A stretch of DNA of 64,000 bases from Vitellaria paradoxa. Its lineage: Eukaryota; Streptophyta; Magnoliopsida; Ericales; Sapotaceae. A program made the translations under genes and the position numbers. The notes below the pieces were generated by a model. It searched no databases. It had not been told where the DNA came from and saw only the letters and a list, made by a program, of their open reading frames with translations. Where the stretch lies: contig CM034244.1 in NCBI GenBank assembly GCA_019916065.1, positions 35,649,433 through 35,713,432 of the forward strand, written 5' to 3'. Shown piece by piece: positions 1 through 11,579 of this stretch (position 1 is the first letter of the stretch; each line of letters opens with the position of its first letter).

Positions 1-2237
1 TGAACCATGTGTACGATCCCAAGAAAAATATGATGCCATATAGTTGTGAATGTTGTCAAACTCAATCTCTTTATGAGTCATTGCAGTGAAATTGGAAATG
101 CATTTCGGAATGACTCCACTGATTTCATTGTGAGAAAGGTCTAATATTTGAAGATTCGATAGATGATAGAAATGTGAAGTTATGATTCCGGAGAACTTGT
201 TAGATCGTAGACTGAGAATATTCAACACCGATAATTTTTCCCCCATCCAGGAAGGTATTTCGTCCGATAATTTATTCATTCCCGAATCCAAAAATATCAA
301 TTTTTCACAATTTTGCAAGGTCGAAGGAATCCCTCCAAAGAAGCTATTGTTGCGCAAGCTTAACGCTTGAAGCCAAAATAGGGAGCCCATTGAGGTTGGA
401 ACATCCTCAGACAGATTATTGTGTGCTAAGTTGAGAACTACTAGTTGCTGGAAATTCACCCAACAATCAGGAAGTTCTCCAGAGAACTGGTTCATTGAGA
501 AATCAAGAAAGCTTAAACCTCCGTAGTTCAATTTACATATGAAAGAAAGTGTTCCAGAAAACTTATTTCTGAAGAGATTCAAGGATGCGGCAGCAGAAGA
601 AAAAAGTGGTGCTTACCCCTCAATTTGGTTTGACCTCAAATCAATGGCTGAATAATTGGAAAAAATTAGAGATAGATTTGGTAGTGTACCACTAATTTGG
701 TTAAAAGAGAGATTGAAATAAGTCATGCTAGTAGACAAGTCCAAGAACTAAGTAGGGATAGGCTCTGAGATTCTAGTATTTGAGAGATCAAGGTAGGAAA
801 TGCTTCTGTGTGTTTGAAGCCATTTTGGGAAACTGGGGCCTAACTTGCAAGAGTTCAGTATTATTGTTTGAAGTTGAAAAGGGGGAAGCCATTGGGAGTT
901 CAGCTGAAAAGACAAAGGATTAAAAGATGAGTCCAAATGCGACAACTTGTTGAGTTTTGAGAAGTGTCTTTCAGTGAGAGAACCTTCGAAATAGTTAAAA
1001 GAAGGGTCCAAAACTTCAAGCCGTGAAAGTTGTCCAATTGTTTCAAGCAAGGTCCCATTGAATCGATTGTTGGCAAGACGTAAATATATTAAGGATGACC
1101 ATCTAGTTAAATCTGGAAGATTTTCACTGAAATTGTTGAAACACAGATCAAGACTTTGCAAATTCCGGAGATTTTTGAATGTTTTTGGAATTTGACCTTC
1201 AAGACGATAATGGTAACTCAGAAATAGGCTTTGCAAGTTGCGAAGATTTCCCAATGATTTTGGAGTCACTCCCTCAAATTCATTATTAGAGAGATCAAGA
1301 TATGAAAGTGAAGTCATTTTGCTAAAGGCATCTGGAAGTTGACCTTGTAATCGGTTACGAAGAAGCTCAAGACAAATAAGGCTGCTGCTAAAATTGAACA
1401 ACCAATTGTACATGGGGGAAGTAAAACAGCCATCGATGAGAGAGAGGGTGGTGATAGAAGCAAAAGCAAAAGAGTTAACAAGGGAAAGAGATGGGAATCC
1501 AACACTAGCTGCAGGGAGGTCACAAGATTCTAAATCCAAATGGGATAAGGAAGAGAGACTACTAATTATGCCTAGCCAATTGAAGGCACTACTCAGATTA
1601 ACACTGCCCATTTTTAGATAAGTTAAAGAAGAAAGGCGAGACAACCATTCAAGATTTCCAACGCTATGAGGATACGCACTCCTATCACCAAGAGAAAGAT
1701 TACACAGGTTTGAGAGATTTCCAAGTTGAGCAGGAACGGTAATTATGCTGAAATTAGCATGGAAAACGTCAAGGTATATCAATTTGGAGAAAGAACCAAT
1801 GAAGTTTGGAATTGGGTTATATCCAAAATCATTGTAACTGAGATCCAAATAGCTCAAGTGTTTGAGTTCGAGCAATAAAGGACTAAGCTTACCTCTAAGT
1901 CGACCAGCACTGGTACTATCAAATTGACCAGGAAGGTCAATTTTGATAACATGACCAATTCGATTGCTATAACATGACCAATTCGATCGCTACAACTGAT
2001 TTCACTCCATTTGCAACACTCCTTCTGATCTTCTTTTCTTCCCCACGAAGATAGACGGCCATGACCATCCTTTAGATGTTGTTTGAATGTGAGGAGAGCT
2101 TCTCTCTCCCTCTCTTTGCACCTAATGGCCATATCAGGACCTTTATATCCTGAGTTCAAACCAAGTGCAAAATATTGAAGGCATAGCAACGAAAGAAGAA
2201 GAAATGCAAAGGGGAGTTGAAAGGACCTACAATTCAT
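1..2237 (-). pseudogene. LRR receptor-like protein (RLP) gene, broken and cut by window edge
   Basis: The minus strand encodes a leucine-rich-repeat receptor-like protein of the plant EIX2/Cf-like type, a cell-surface immune receptor class without a kinase domain. Reading starts at the ATG at 2235-2237, giving MNCRSF and then a hydrophobic signal peptide. An LRRNT cap follows (CKEREREALLTFKQHL, then CCKW) and then many repeats such as LSYLDLSYNDF and LQSLDLCFNNF. An alternative ATG lies two codons upstream at 2241-2243. Three lesions are visible. A 23-bp tandem duplication near 1945-1995 shifts the frame just after the cap. A TAG at 748-750 lies where the repeats otherwise continue, and a TAA lies at 613-615. 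LRR coding continues in the same frame to position 1, so the C-terminus (transmembrane segment, short tail) is outside the window. The lesions make a pseudogene likely. Sequencing error could explain one of them but hardly all three. Confidence 0.9.
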
Positions 2238-2349
2238 GGTCATTGTGATGAAGATTGAATTCAAGGTGCAGAAGGCCGAAATAAATATACACAAAGATAT
2301 GCACACCTACTCTAATAATTAAGTAAATATATAAAGAAAATGATGTTGA

Positions 2350-3695
2350 AAATTAATAGGGTGAGCCTTTTTGCACTCTACTAATTTTCTCTTCCACGCC
2401 ACTTTACTTTTTTTACTAATTTAAATTACACAATTACCCCTTTTTCATCATATATTTATAATTATAATGTCATAAATATCTTATACAAAAATTCAATACA
2501 AGGCATATTTATAATTCATAAATATTTTATTTTATAAAGAAAAATATTTTTTTAAACAAACCATGGATAGGATAAACAACTCACCAAAATATTTGTGTTT
2601 GCTAGGATTTTTATAAGTAGAAAGATTATTGTTACTTTACATATTTGAAAAATTCATTTACTTTCCCATTAAGTGAAAATTTTATTTATATTTTTAAATG
2701 ATCTTTTTCATTTCATCTTATTTTTTTCATTAAGTGAAATTACAAAATTACTCTTCTTTTAACTAGTTATTTTTATATATAATTTGAAATGACATAATTA
2801 TCCTTAAAAAGAAAAACTTTTACAATATTGAAAAAACACCATAAGGCCTACTTTGTTACAATATAATGAAAAAAATTATTTTAAAGGTTAGAATAAATTT
2901 TATTTATATTTTTAAAAAACATATAAAAGTATATTTTATTTTGTTTTATTTTCTAACTTATTCAAATAAAAAACTAATTCCTGTCATATCTTTTTCTTTA
3001 CAATATTTTGTCACTCTAATTTTTTCATCATCCTCAAGTCATTTAGTAAAACTTTTAATGAATTTTCCAAAAAAAAAATGGAAAAAACTAACAAATAAGA
3101 AAATCAATATAACAAAATAATTAGCTTTTAAACAAAAATTAAATTTATCAGATAAACCATAAATATTTTTCTTCTAAAAATTTTAATTTAATTTTTATAA
3201 TAGAAAATTTTTTTAAATAAGAAAATCAATATAACAAAATAATTAGCTTTTAAACAAAAATTAAATTTATCAGATAAACCATAAATATTTTTCTTCTAAA
3301 AATTTTAATTTAATTTTTATAATAGAAAATATTTTATAAAAAATAAATCTGAAATTACAAATTTTTATCATGGTAAATTATTCATATGTCATATATAAAT
3401 CAATTTTTCAAAGAAGTAAAATAATAATTGCCTTTCTACTTATAAAAAAATCTGAATAAATAAAAATATTTTGGTGAATTGTCGACTGAATTGAATTTTT
3501 GAATTGAATTATAAATATATGAATTATAAATATACCTTGACTTAAATTTTTGTATAAGAGTATTTATAACATTATAACTATACAAAACATATAATGAAAA
3601 TAAGGAGAACAATTGTGTAATTTTAATTAGTAAAAAAGTAAAGTGAAGTGTGGGAGAAAATTAATGGAGTGCAAATAGGCTCATCCAAATTAATA
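2350..3695. mobile_element. Mutator-like non-autonomous TIR element with 9-bp TSD
   Basis: The element proper is 2359-3686. It begins GGGTGAGCC and ends GGCTCATCC. The first ~290 bp (2359-2650) match, inverted, the last ~290 bp (3400-3686), including shared blocks such as TTGCACTC and ACCAAAATATTT. The element is flanked by perfect direct copies of AAATTAATA at 2350-2358 and 3687-3695. Long TIRs with a 9-bp TSD are typical of Mutator-like elements. The interior is very AT-rich, encodes no transposase and holds a 122-bp tandem duplication. The 84-codon open frame at 2866-3120 is low-complexity and is not called as a gene. The element sits just upstream (in the minus sense) of the broken RLP gene. 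Confidence 0.85.
3094..3337. repeat. 122-bp tandem duplication
   Basis: Two adjacent, nearly identical AT-rich units of about 122 bp start near 3094 and 3216. Each begins with AAATAAGAAAATCAATATAA and ends with a TAATTTTTATAATAGAAAAT-type block. They lie inside the Mutator-like element at 2359-3686. Confidence 0.85.
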
Positions 3696-4740
3696 TGATC
3701 TAATATCAAAAAATTAATCACATGCATAAAATAAAAGAGAGATATTTTCAACGTGAAAACCTTTATCAATCAAATCAAAAAAATCAGGAGCCCTATATAG
3801 AGGGATTAGGCAAAATTAGCTCAATATAACTATATTACAAATTTCAAGAACATAAAGTTACCTAATTAAATTCACGATCCCTTTTGTAGAACACTTGCTC
3901 CATCACTCGATGAATCCTCTTAGCAAAAGATCAATCTTCAACTCCTTAAAGATTAAAAAAGACTTAGTATGAAGAATTTGTTAGCTATATTTAATTATGA
4001 CAAAACTCTTTTATGAAACTAAAAATATCAATATGTAATCTCTTTTTTTTTTTTTTTTTTTTGGGTTTTGTTAAGTGCTTTAAGACCCTGGGAGAAGATC
4101 TTTATTTATTAAGTACTCTAGTAATCCAACTTTATAAGATTGTATAGTTTTCTATTTCTAAAATTTTTTAACAACTTTCCAACCTCCTTAACCATTAAGA
4201 AACCTATTATTTCCAACTTCCTTAAAAATTAAAAAATTTTTCTAACCTTCTTAAGTATTAGTAAACTTTCCTCAAATTATTTCAAACCTCCTTAAACATT
4301 AGAAAATGTTTCTAACTTATATCCTCGACACCTTAACTAATTGTCTAATTTACCAATTGCAAATATATATCTAAGAGCTAGTTTTATTTCATTTTTGTAC
4401 AAATTTTTATAAAACAATTCTCAACAAGATAATATTTTCCTATCTAATATCATTGTGTCGATAATAATTTGTCTCTTAGATTTATTTATAGATGTGATTT
4501 CAGTATGATCTGTTAATCAAATGGCATTCTTCCATAACCAAAGTCCAAATATATGATTGCAGTGGTATCTGTCCATAAAGTAAATTTCCACCGAATTAAT
4601 CAAATGGTATTCTTCCATAGCAAAAGTTAAAATATTAATTTAGGTCAATTGGCGTGTCAATATATATATATATATATTGGTGGTTGTGTGTGTAGCCATC
4701 GAAATAGTCAAGGGTCATTTGCTGTCAAAATATATAATTA
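3696..4740. other. Intergenic AT-rich stretch without gene
   Basis: No coding frame or RNA gene was seen. The stretch holds a T-run of about 18 near 4045, several short TTAAACATTAGAAA-like repeats around 4180-4310 and an AT dinucleotide run near 4660-4676. Confidence 0.5.
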
Positions 4741-4893
4741 TGCCCTAAGTTCAAACCAAACTGCAAAATATTGAAGGCTGATAGCTAGAAGAAGTCTAGA
4801 AGAAGAAGACGAAAAAGGTTGAGAGCACCTACTACTATCCATCGCCATTAATTATGTTGAAGATTGAATTGAAGGTGTATCAAACCAACAAGG
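4741..4893 (-). pseudogene. RLP 5'-end relic
   Basis: This stretch resembles 2145-2275, the signal-peptide end of the RLP pseudogene. Shared blocks in the same order include AAGTTCAAACCAA, TGCAAAATATTGAAGGC and GAAGATTGAATTGAAGGTG (GAAGATTGAATTCAAGGTG in the larger copy). Only the first ~150 bp can be matched. It looks like a remnant of a second, related receptor gene in the same orientation. It is small and carries no usable reading frame. Confidence 0.65.
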
Positions 4894-6088
4894 ACCATAA
4901 AGATCAATACATATATTTATATATATTTATAATCTCTTGGTAAATTACTGAACACCCAAATTTTGTAATAAGAATTAAAAATAATTACCTTTTTCACTTA
5001 AAATCACTTATAACCCTAAACTTCAACTTATCTTTGTACTACTAGTATTTGAGACGAAAGTGAAAACGGTGTTAAATTTTCAAGTGAAAAGCTAAAAATA
5101 CACATTGAAAATCAAACAGAATCAAGAGTATGGATAATATGTGTCACGCTCCGAATTTCATAACCCGAGCACGTAAATAAAAGATAAATAATACACATTT
5201 TAACAACTTCTCTTGTCATTCGTTAGAGCCATACACACACACTATGGAGCAAGGAATATAAAAATAAATAAAACTAAACTTTAAATTTAAATAAATGCTT
5301 TAGTCAAAATTAACTAAGCAACAAAGCTCCAAAACTAATCCAAACAATCTCTCAGAATTAAACAATTAACTATTACCTCACAAATGGAGGTTTATTAAAA
5401 TCCACTAAAAATAATCCTCTAAAATCTAAAATAATTACATAAAATAAATAAAGTTTCAAATCCTATGCTCAGAAGGCCCAGTACTTGACTCAAATTCATT
5501 ACTTGCATCATAAACTGTAAGGGGTTTAACACTAATACCACATGTGCTCGGAACCCTAATAATATTATAAATGCAGTAATGTCCTAGCATGCCACTAAGT
5601 GAAACAATTATGCACAAGTAGCAATTTCAAACAAGAACTTCAATTTATTTGTCAATTTATCTTTTCATTACCATTAATTGCCTTGTAGCACCACATAACA
5701 CATCAAAGAAAACAAATTGATTTCTAGGTACTGCTGCTTGGTTGTCCCGTAGAAACAGGACCCAACCAATATATATCATCCTTCGATGTCTGCTTGGTTG
5801 TCTCGTAGAAACAAAACCCAACCAATATACACCATTCTTCGTTGTCTGCTTCCTAGACCGAAGTCTTAGGAATATGATATGACACCCTTAGGTATCTGCT
5901 CGTTCATAGGTTACTAGCCTACTGGAATCGATAACCAACCCCGCGCGGGTTTTGGGACTTTCAACCCTTAGGTATGTATACTTGATATTTCAGTACCCCT
6001 TAACCTAAATAAAATATAACATTATATTTCATTTTAAATCCAAATTAATTTCTTCCTTTATTCCAAAGTTACAAAAAAATAAAAAAAA

Positions 6089-6091
<3 letters not shown>

Positions 6092-6128
<37 letters not shown>
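6092..6128. repeat. (AT)n microsatellite
   Basis: An uninterrupted TA/AT run of about 37 bases inside the solo LTR. A TC run follows at 6341-6364. Confidence 0.95.
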
Positions 6129-6134
<6 letters not shown>

Positions 6135-6430
6135 CAAATATACACATATTTAATATTAAAGGCTCCACGCCTTACCTCAAATCAAATCTGCAGAAAGAGC
6201 ACCCAAGTCCTAACGAAACCCAAAACTCAATCAGCAGATCAGACTAAGATCACCGCGGACATCAAGAAGCTGGTAATCTCCACGGCATTCACATTAGATT
6301 TTTTTTTCTCCTCTGCCGCCACTACCTCTTATCTTATCTTTTCTCTCTCTCTCTCTCTCTCTCTTTAACCCTTTAACTTTACTGCCGAAGAACGTATGTT
6401 ATATATATATACACGTATACCTAGACTAGC

Positions 6431-6655
6431 TATTAGTTGGTAGAATCCTAATGGAAAAAAGATTAGAATTCAAATTAAACTAGACTTCCAACTCCATATA
6501 CTCGCTATTAGTTTGTAGAATCCAAATGGAAAAATGATTAGAATCCAAATCAAACTAGACTTCCACCTCCATATACCGGTTGTTAGTTGGTAGAATCTTA
6601 ATGAAAAAAAGGATTAGAATCCAAATCAAACTAGACTTCTAACTTCACGTACTCA
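6431..6655. repeat. 75-bp tandem repeat, three copies
   Basis: Three units start near 6431, 6506 and 6581, a 75-bp period. Each has TTAGTTGGTAGAATCC-like, GATTAGAATCCAAATC-like and ACTAGACTTCCAACTCC-like blocks. The array lies within the solo LTR. Confidence 0.85.
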
Positions 6656-6765
6656 TTAATATAGACCGTCTTAAAAATTTAAATCAATAAAAATTTTATT
6701 TTTACCAAATTAAATATTAATTAACAATTAATCAAAGCATTAAAATTTTGAGTCATCACAATATG

Positions 6766-7510
6766 AATTATGGAGATGTAAGTATACTTTTTTTTTTTTG
6801 AAAGGTAAATATAATATAGCAAATGGAGATGTAAGTACACTTTTTAAAGTTATTAAGAGTTAAAGCTTAAAATCGTTATCTCTAACTAATTTTCTAACAG
6901 TTTCGCTTTAATCTAAAGTACAACAAAGGTAAAGATCAATTTTTTAAATTTAGAGTATGCAATTGATTTTAACTTTAAGTACAGTGTTATAAAGATAATT
7001 ATTCCTAAGAATTATTTATCAAAAAGGTGCTATTCTCATTTCGTTCTGATACAAGTTCCTATACATGCAAATTCTGATATTGCTCTAGTATTTTCCTTTA
7101 TATTATCATTCTATCAATATCACTATGGCCCTATTTATATATTATTGCTGCAAAAGTTGACCATAAAATTCCACCAAAGAAATTATTCCGGTCAATGGGT
7201 ATATTTTTCCTTTTTTTTTTTTTCTTTACATTATTCTAGTTGTTATGTAGCTTTCTAATTTGCTAGTGATTTAAATCTTACCATTGTAGGGTCTTAATTA
7301 ACAGATCTTTTATTTATAATCAAGGTGTTTTGCAGACTAGCTATTAATATTTGTCTTTGGTTAATTGCCTTGCAAGCCCTTCGCAATGTCTTCGAAAATT
7401 GTATGGTGATAACTGACATTTGTTTTATAAGCTTATAGAGTAAATTTTGTTTTTTAGAAAAATAATAATTTTAGTAGCTAATATTTTATTAGATTGATTT
7501 TAGTCGTTCG
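6766..7510. other. Intergenic stretch without gene
   Basis: AT-rich DNA between the solo LTR and the RTE element. No coding frame, RNA gene or clear repeat structure was seen. Confidence 0.5.
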
Positions 7511-8957
7511 GTGATGAAAGGGAAGCTTAGGAGAGGATGGCATAAATTGGTTGACAAAACTTTTTAATGTAGTGCTAAAGAGCAAGAAGATGCCTGATGC
7601 ATGGAGGAAAAGTATCCTTATACCCATATACAAGAACAAAGGAGATATTCAGAACTGTGCGAACTATCGCGGGATTAAATTGACCAGCCATACGATGAAA
7701 TTATGGGAGAGAGTTATTGAGAGAAGACTAAGAAGGATAACAAACGTTTCAGAGAACCAATTTGGTTTCATGCCTAGAAGATCAACCATGGAGGCTATCT
7801 TTCTCTTGAGGAGGTTAATGGAACAATATAGAGAAGGTCAAAAAGATTTACATATGGTGTTCATCGATTTAGAGAAGGCATATGATCGGGTTCCTAGGGA
7901 GATTCTATGGAGAGTGTTGGAAAAGAAAGGAGCGTGTGTCGCATATATTGAGGCGATAAAGGACATGTATGATAGAGCCATGACATCTATACGGACGACT
8001 GGTGGAGAGACTAATGAGTTCCCTATCACGATTGGTTTACATCAAGGCTCAGCGTTAAGCCCGTACTTGTTTGCTTTAGTTATGGATGAGATTACAAGAC
8101 ATATTCAGGATGAGGTGCCGTGGTGTGTACTATTTGTAGATGATATTGTTTTAGTAGATGAGACGAAAGAAGGAGTGAATGCTAAGCTAGAATTGTGGCG
8201 GGATACGTTAGAGACAAAAGGGTTTAGGCTAAGCCGATAGAAGACGGAATATATAGAATGTAAGTTTAGTCAAAGTAGGATAACGAGTAGTATAGAAGTA
8301 AGTTTAGGCACACAAAAGATTGTAGAGAAAGATAAATTTAGGTACCTTGGATCTATGGTGCAACAAGATGGAGGGATTGATGCTGATGTAAGTCACAGGA
8401 TTCAAGCTGGATGGACCAAATGGAGGAGTGTTTCGGGGGTTTTGTGCGATCGAAAAATCCCCCTCAAGGTGAAAGGAAAGTATTATAAGGTAGCGATTAG
8501 ACCAGCGCTGCTATATGGATCAGAGTGTTGGGCAGTAAAGCATAATCATGGTCAGAAGATGGCAGTTGCGGAGATGAGGATGCTAAGGTGGATGTGCGGG
8601 ATTACAAAGAAAGATAGGATTAGGAACGAGGAGATTAGGGACAAAGTAGGAATAGCACCGATTGAAGATAAAATGAGAGAAAACCGATTAAGATGGTTTG
8701 GTCATGTTAGAAGACGTCCAGCAGAGGCACCTGTTAGAAGGTGTGAAAGTATGGAGATTGTCAGGAGTAGGAGAGGTAGAGGAAGACCCAAGAGAAGCTG
8801 GAAAGAAACCATTAAACATGACCTAACCTACCTAGATTTATCGGAGGACATGCTCCTAAACAGATCAAATTGGCATCGACAAATCCATATAGCCGACCCC
8901 ACCTAGTGGGAAAAGGCTTGGTTTGGTTTGGTTTGGTTTGGTGATGAAAGAGAAGCT
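7511..8957 (+). mobile_element. 5'-truncated RTE-clade LINE with target-site duplication
   Basis: The element proper is 7528-8940. It is flanked by a 17-bp direct repeat with one mismatch: GTGATGAAAGGGAAGCT at 7511-7527 and GTGATGAAAGAGAAGCT at 8941-8957. The 3' end is a run of TTGGT-type units rather than poly(A). Its ORF2 is the RTE/BovB-like reverse transcriptase type common in plants. The 5' end, including the endonuclease and the start of the RT, is missing, as expected when target-primed reverse transcription stops early. The last ~70 bp match, in reverse, a short insertion inside the chromomethylase gene (41079-41162). Confidence 0.9.
7530..8906 (+). pseudogene. RTE reverse transcriptase ORF (partial, one internal stop)
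   Basis: The frame reads from the 5' truncation point as [12 protein letters not shown] and continues through recognisable reverse-transcriptase blocks: [64 protein letters not shown] and the catalytic FVDDIVL box (YxDD class). A TAG at 8238-8240, right after KGFRLSR, interrupts the frame. The same frame resumes with KTEYIECKFS and runs through the RTE C-terminal region (RPALLYGSECW, RMLRWMCGIT, RENRLRWFGHVRRRP) to a stop at 8904-8906. The missing N-terminus and the amber codon make it inactive. An in-frame start near 7551 would need a TTG codon and is not a real start. Confidence 0.9.
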
Positions 8958-11579
8958 AATGAATCGGAAAGGTAGAGCAAGGGACTGAAAGTATACTCTC
9001 TCTAATAAGACAATTCTTATTTAAAATCAACCAATAAACCTAGTAGGGAAAACTTAAATAGAAAATTCTAACAAGGAAAAATCAGAACCTAGGAAACAAG
9101 AGAAAAAAATACCAAAATAAAATAATTATTAATTACCAAGTCTAAAAAATTCTTAACTTTATCATTAAACTAAATATATTTTCTAAAAACGAAAGGTGCA
9201 AGAATTTATGACTGAAATAATAGAATTACATTTCCAAAAGTTATTCATCACAATTGTAAATGGTAAAAACGCGTTCATCTTGAAAAATACCTAAAATAGA
9301 CGTATTATAATATCAAAATAGAAACCGTAACTGGATTTGACAATCAAAATAATATTTCCTTAGTCATTTCTAAAATTCCTCATTTCTAATTAATTCAGTG
9401 TAATTTAAAATGTAGCATAAAGGCTTGAATAATTAGTTTTAAGGCCATTTATTTTATTGGTGGCAACGTTGACAGATACATATTAATTAGTAACTTAGCT
9501 TCCTAGGAATTATCAAAAATTCTTGGAAGACAATAATATGATACTATCTATTATATTGATATAGGTTTGTTGTTACAAAGTCGACACGTATTACCCAAAC
9601 AAAAACAAGTTCAACATGTGTTAATTATAATGATTCACAACCCCACAATATAATCTTATTCGTTTTAAGTTAGTTAGATGCAAAGGGATAACTTATCAAA
9701 GGAATCACTCATTCTAATAGTATTAACGCCAAAAAACAGTTAACCTAGAATTTTAACAAATCTAGTAACCCAACAGCTTTAAAATACATTTATAAACATC
9801 CCATTTTGCCCTCTCTTATCTGAGCAATTGTTGTGCTAGAATTGACATTTGACCTGACTTATTATTATCTATAAATACTGCTCATTATATTTCATGAGTC
9901 ATATATAGGTCAAAGTGCCAAATTTTAATAAGAATAATTATTTGACAAAAATGACAACTATGTCAATGATGGAGGTGCAAGAATATATTGGGAGCCCAAA
10001 TCAAATCCAGATTCTTATGAAATTGCACAGTGAGCTACATAACACCATATTTGAGATATCCACATTAAGAAAATGGCCATGATTAGGGTCCGGGGACCGT
10101 TTCAGCTTAATTGTCAAAAATAACTTTTAACGAACGGCACTAGTCAGACCACCCAATTCAAATAAGAATATTGTGAGAATTTACAAAAGGTACCGAGTAA
10201 ATGCCCAGGGACGGAGAACAATGTTTGGAATGGTTAATGGGTCGCTCCGGAGGTGATTCGGGCTCATAGTCCTAAAATGACCCCCGTTGACACAATCAGA
10301 GTGACATAGGTTTTGAGATATCAACTAGACTTTCATTTCACATCAAAGTGACTTGAAATTTCGTAGGACTACTAAGGACACAACTGAAGAGATAGCCATC
10401 TTCAAGTTGTCCATCTCTGTAAGGCTCAAGAATCCAAGCGGATATTTCTCAAGCCAACGCAACAATATAGCGGACATTTGGCACTCCAAAAATTAAATAA
10501 TAATACTAATAAGTACTAACATTTGGTTAAAAACATTTTAAATATTTTAACAAAATTTTTTTGTAAGTAATCTCTACTGCCCATGTGAACGATTACTGAA
10601 AAAAAGTTGCCAAAAAATTAAAAATTTGAACATTTAGTATAAAAAATTGATAAAATTTAATAAGATTTAAAGTTTCAAAACATACCTACAAAAAATCAAA
10701 ATGAACAAAAATTGATAAATATTAATAAAAAAAAGTAACAAAAATTAATAAAAACTTATAAAATATAGCGTATCAAGAGCCCCTATACACACATCTAATC
10801 ATGGTTTTCTTCATAGGCTGACTCGCCAGTACCCGTCATCCCAGGAGGATCAGTCGAATCTGCAAACCATCTCAAAAAATTAAAATTAAAAAAATAAAAA
10901 AAAAAGAACAATAGAGCAGCTACCTGACGCAATTTTGAATTTTTGGCTAGTTTTTACTTCAAAAAAAAATGCACTTCTTTCCAACACAATTTCCCTTAAA
11001 ATATTAAAACTGCCTCTTAACAATTTCCGTTTCAAACAACTTGCTTTTGAGTAATCAAAATTGAAAGTAAGTATTTGCTGTGTTTGATTTGCCAAAAATC
11101 TCTAAAACTCGTTCGCTTCCCATCTTACTGCTCGAACCCATAACTTATCACATTTTATCTTACTTTATCTCATTTTTTACCACTCCAAACACACACATTA
11201 TTTCAAAAAAAACATTTTTTTTTTGGGGGGGGGGGGGGGGGGGAGCGCTGCTAAATTCTGTATGCATGTAGCTCTGGATGAAGTTAACAAAACAAAGGTC
11301 AGAGTTCAATGAATTGCTCAAGCTCTGCCCACCCAAAAGAAAAAAGAAAAAGAAAAAGCCAAAAGGGCAGAGGGCCTAGAGTACATAAATGTTTACATGT
11401 GCACAATGTCTCACCTTATGCAGCTAAACTTTCTCCTTTCCCATCTGTTCTTACAACAAAGATTACAAGTACAACAAAATAGACAAAAAATAAAAAAGGT
11501 AAGATAACAGATGATAATAGTAAAATCGTCCGTTACTTTCTTCAACATTCACAAATCTCCTATCCATGCAAATAAGGAA
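8958..11579. other. Intergenic stretch without gene
   Basis: No gene was seen. The stretch includes less AT-rich, non-coding DNA at about 10070-10500, possibly decayed transposon sequence, and a run of 19 G at 11225-11243. The part next to 11580 should hold the 3' UTR of the kinase gene, which ends at 11580 on the minus strand. Its exact polyadenylation site cannot be fixed by eye. Confidence 0.5.

Larger units (their letters stand above)
5137..6765. mobile_element. Solo LTR, 1.6 kb, with 5-bp TSD
   Basis: The candidate LTR is 5142-6760. It starts TGTCACGCTCCGAA, ends GAGTCATCACA (TG...CA) and is bounded by direct copies of ATATG at 5137-5141 and 6761-6765. No gag or pol coding lies beside it, so it is best read as a solo LTR left by recombination between two LTRs. 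The start and large size resemble LTRs of plant Ty3/gypsy elements, which is an inference from general appearance. It contains an AT run (6092-6128), a TC run (6341-6364) and a three-copy 75-bp tandem repeat. The 80-codon open frame at 6126-6368 is made largely of these simple repeats and is rejected. Confidence 0.75.

Noticed and set aside
6126..6368. 80-codon open frame
   Set aside because: It starts in an AT run and ends in a TC run inside the solo LTR.
11225..11243. Run of 19 G, with C runs at 51704-51717 and 57881-57897
   Set aside because: Homopolymers may be real or sequencing artefacts; no gene or control function can be supported.
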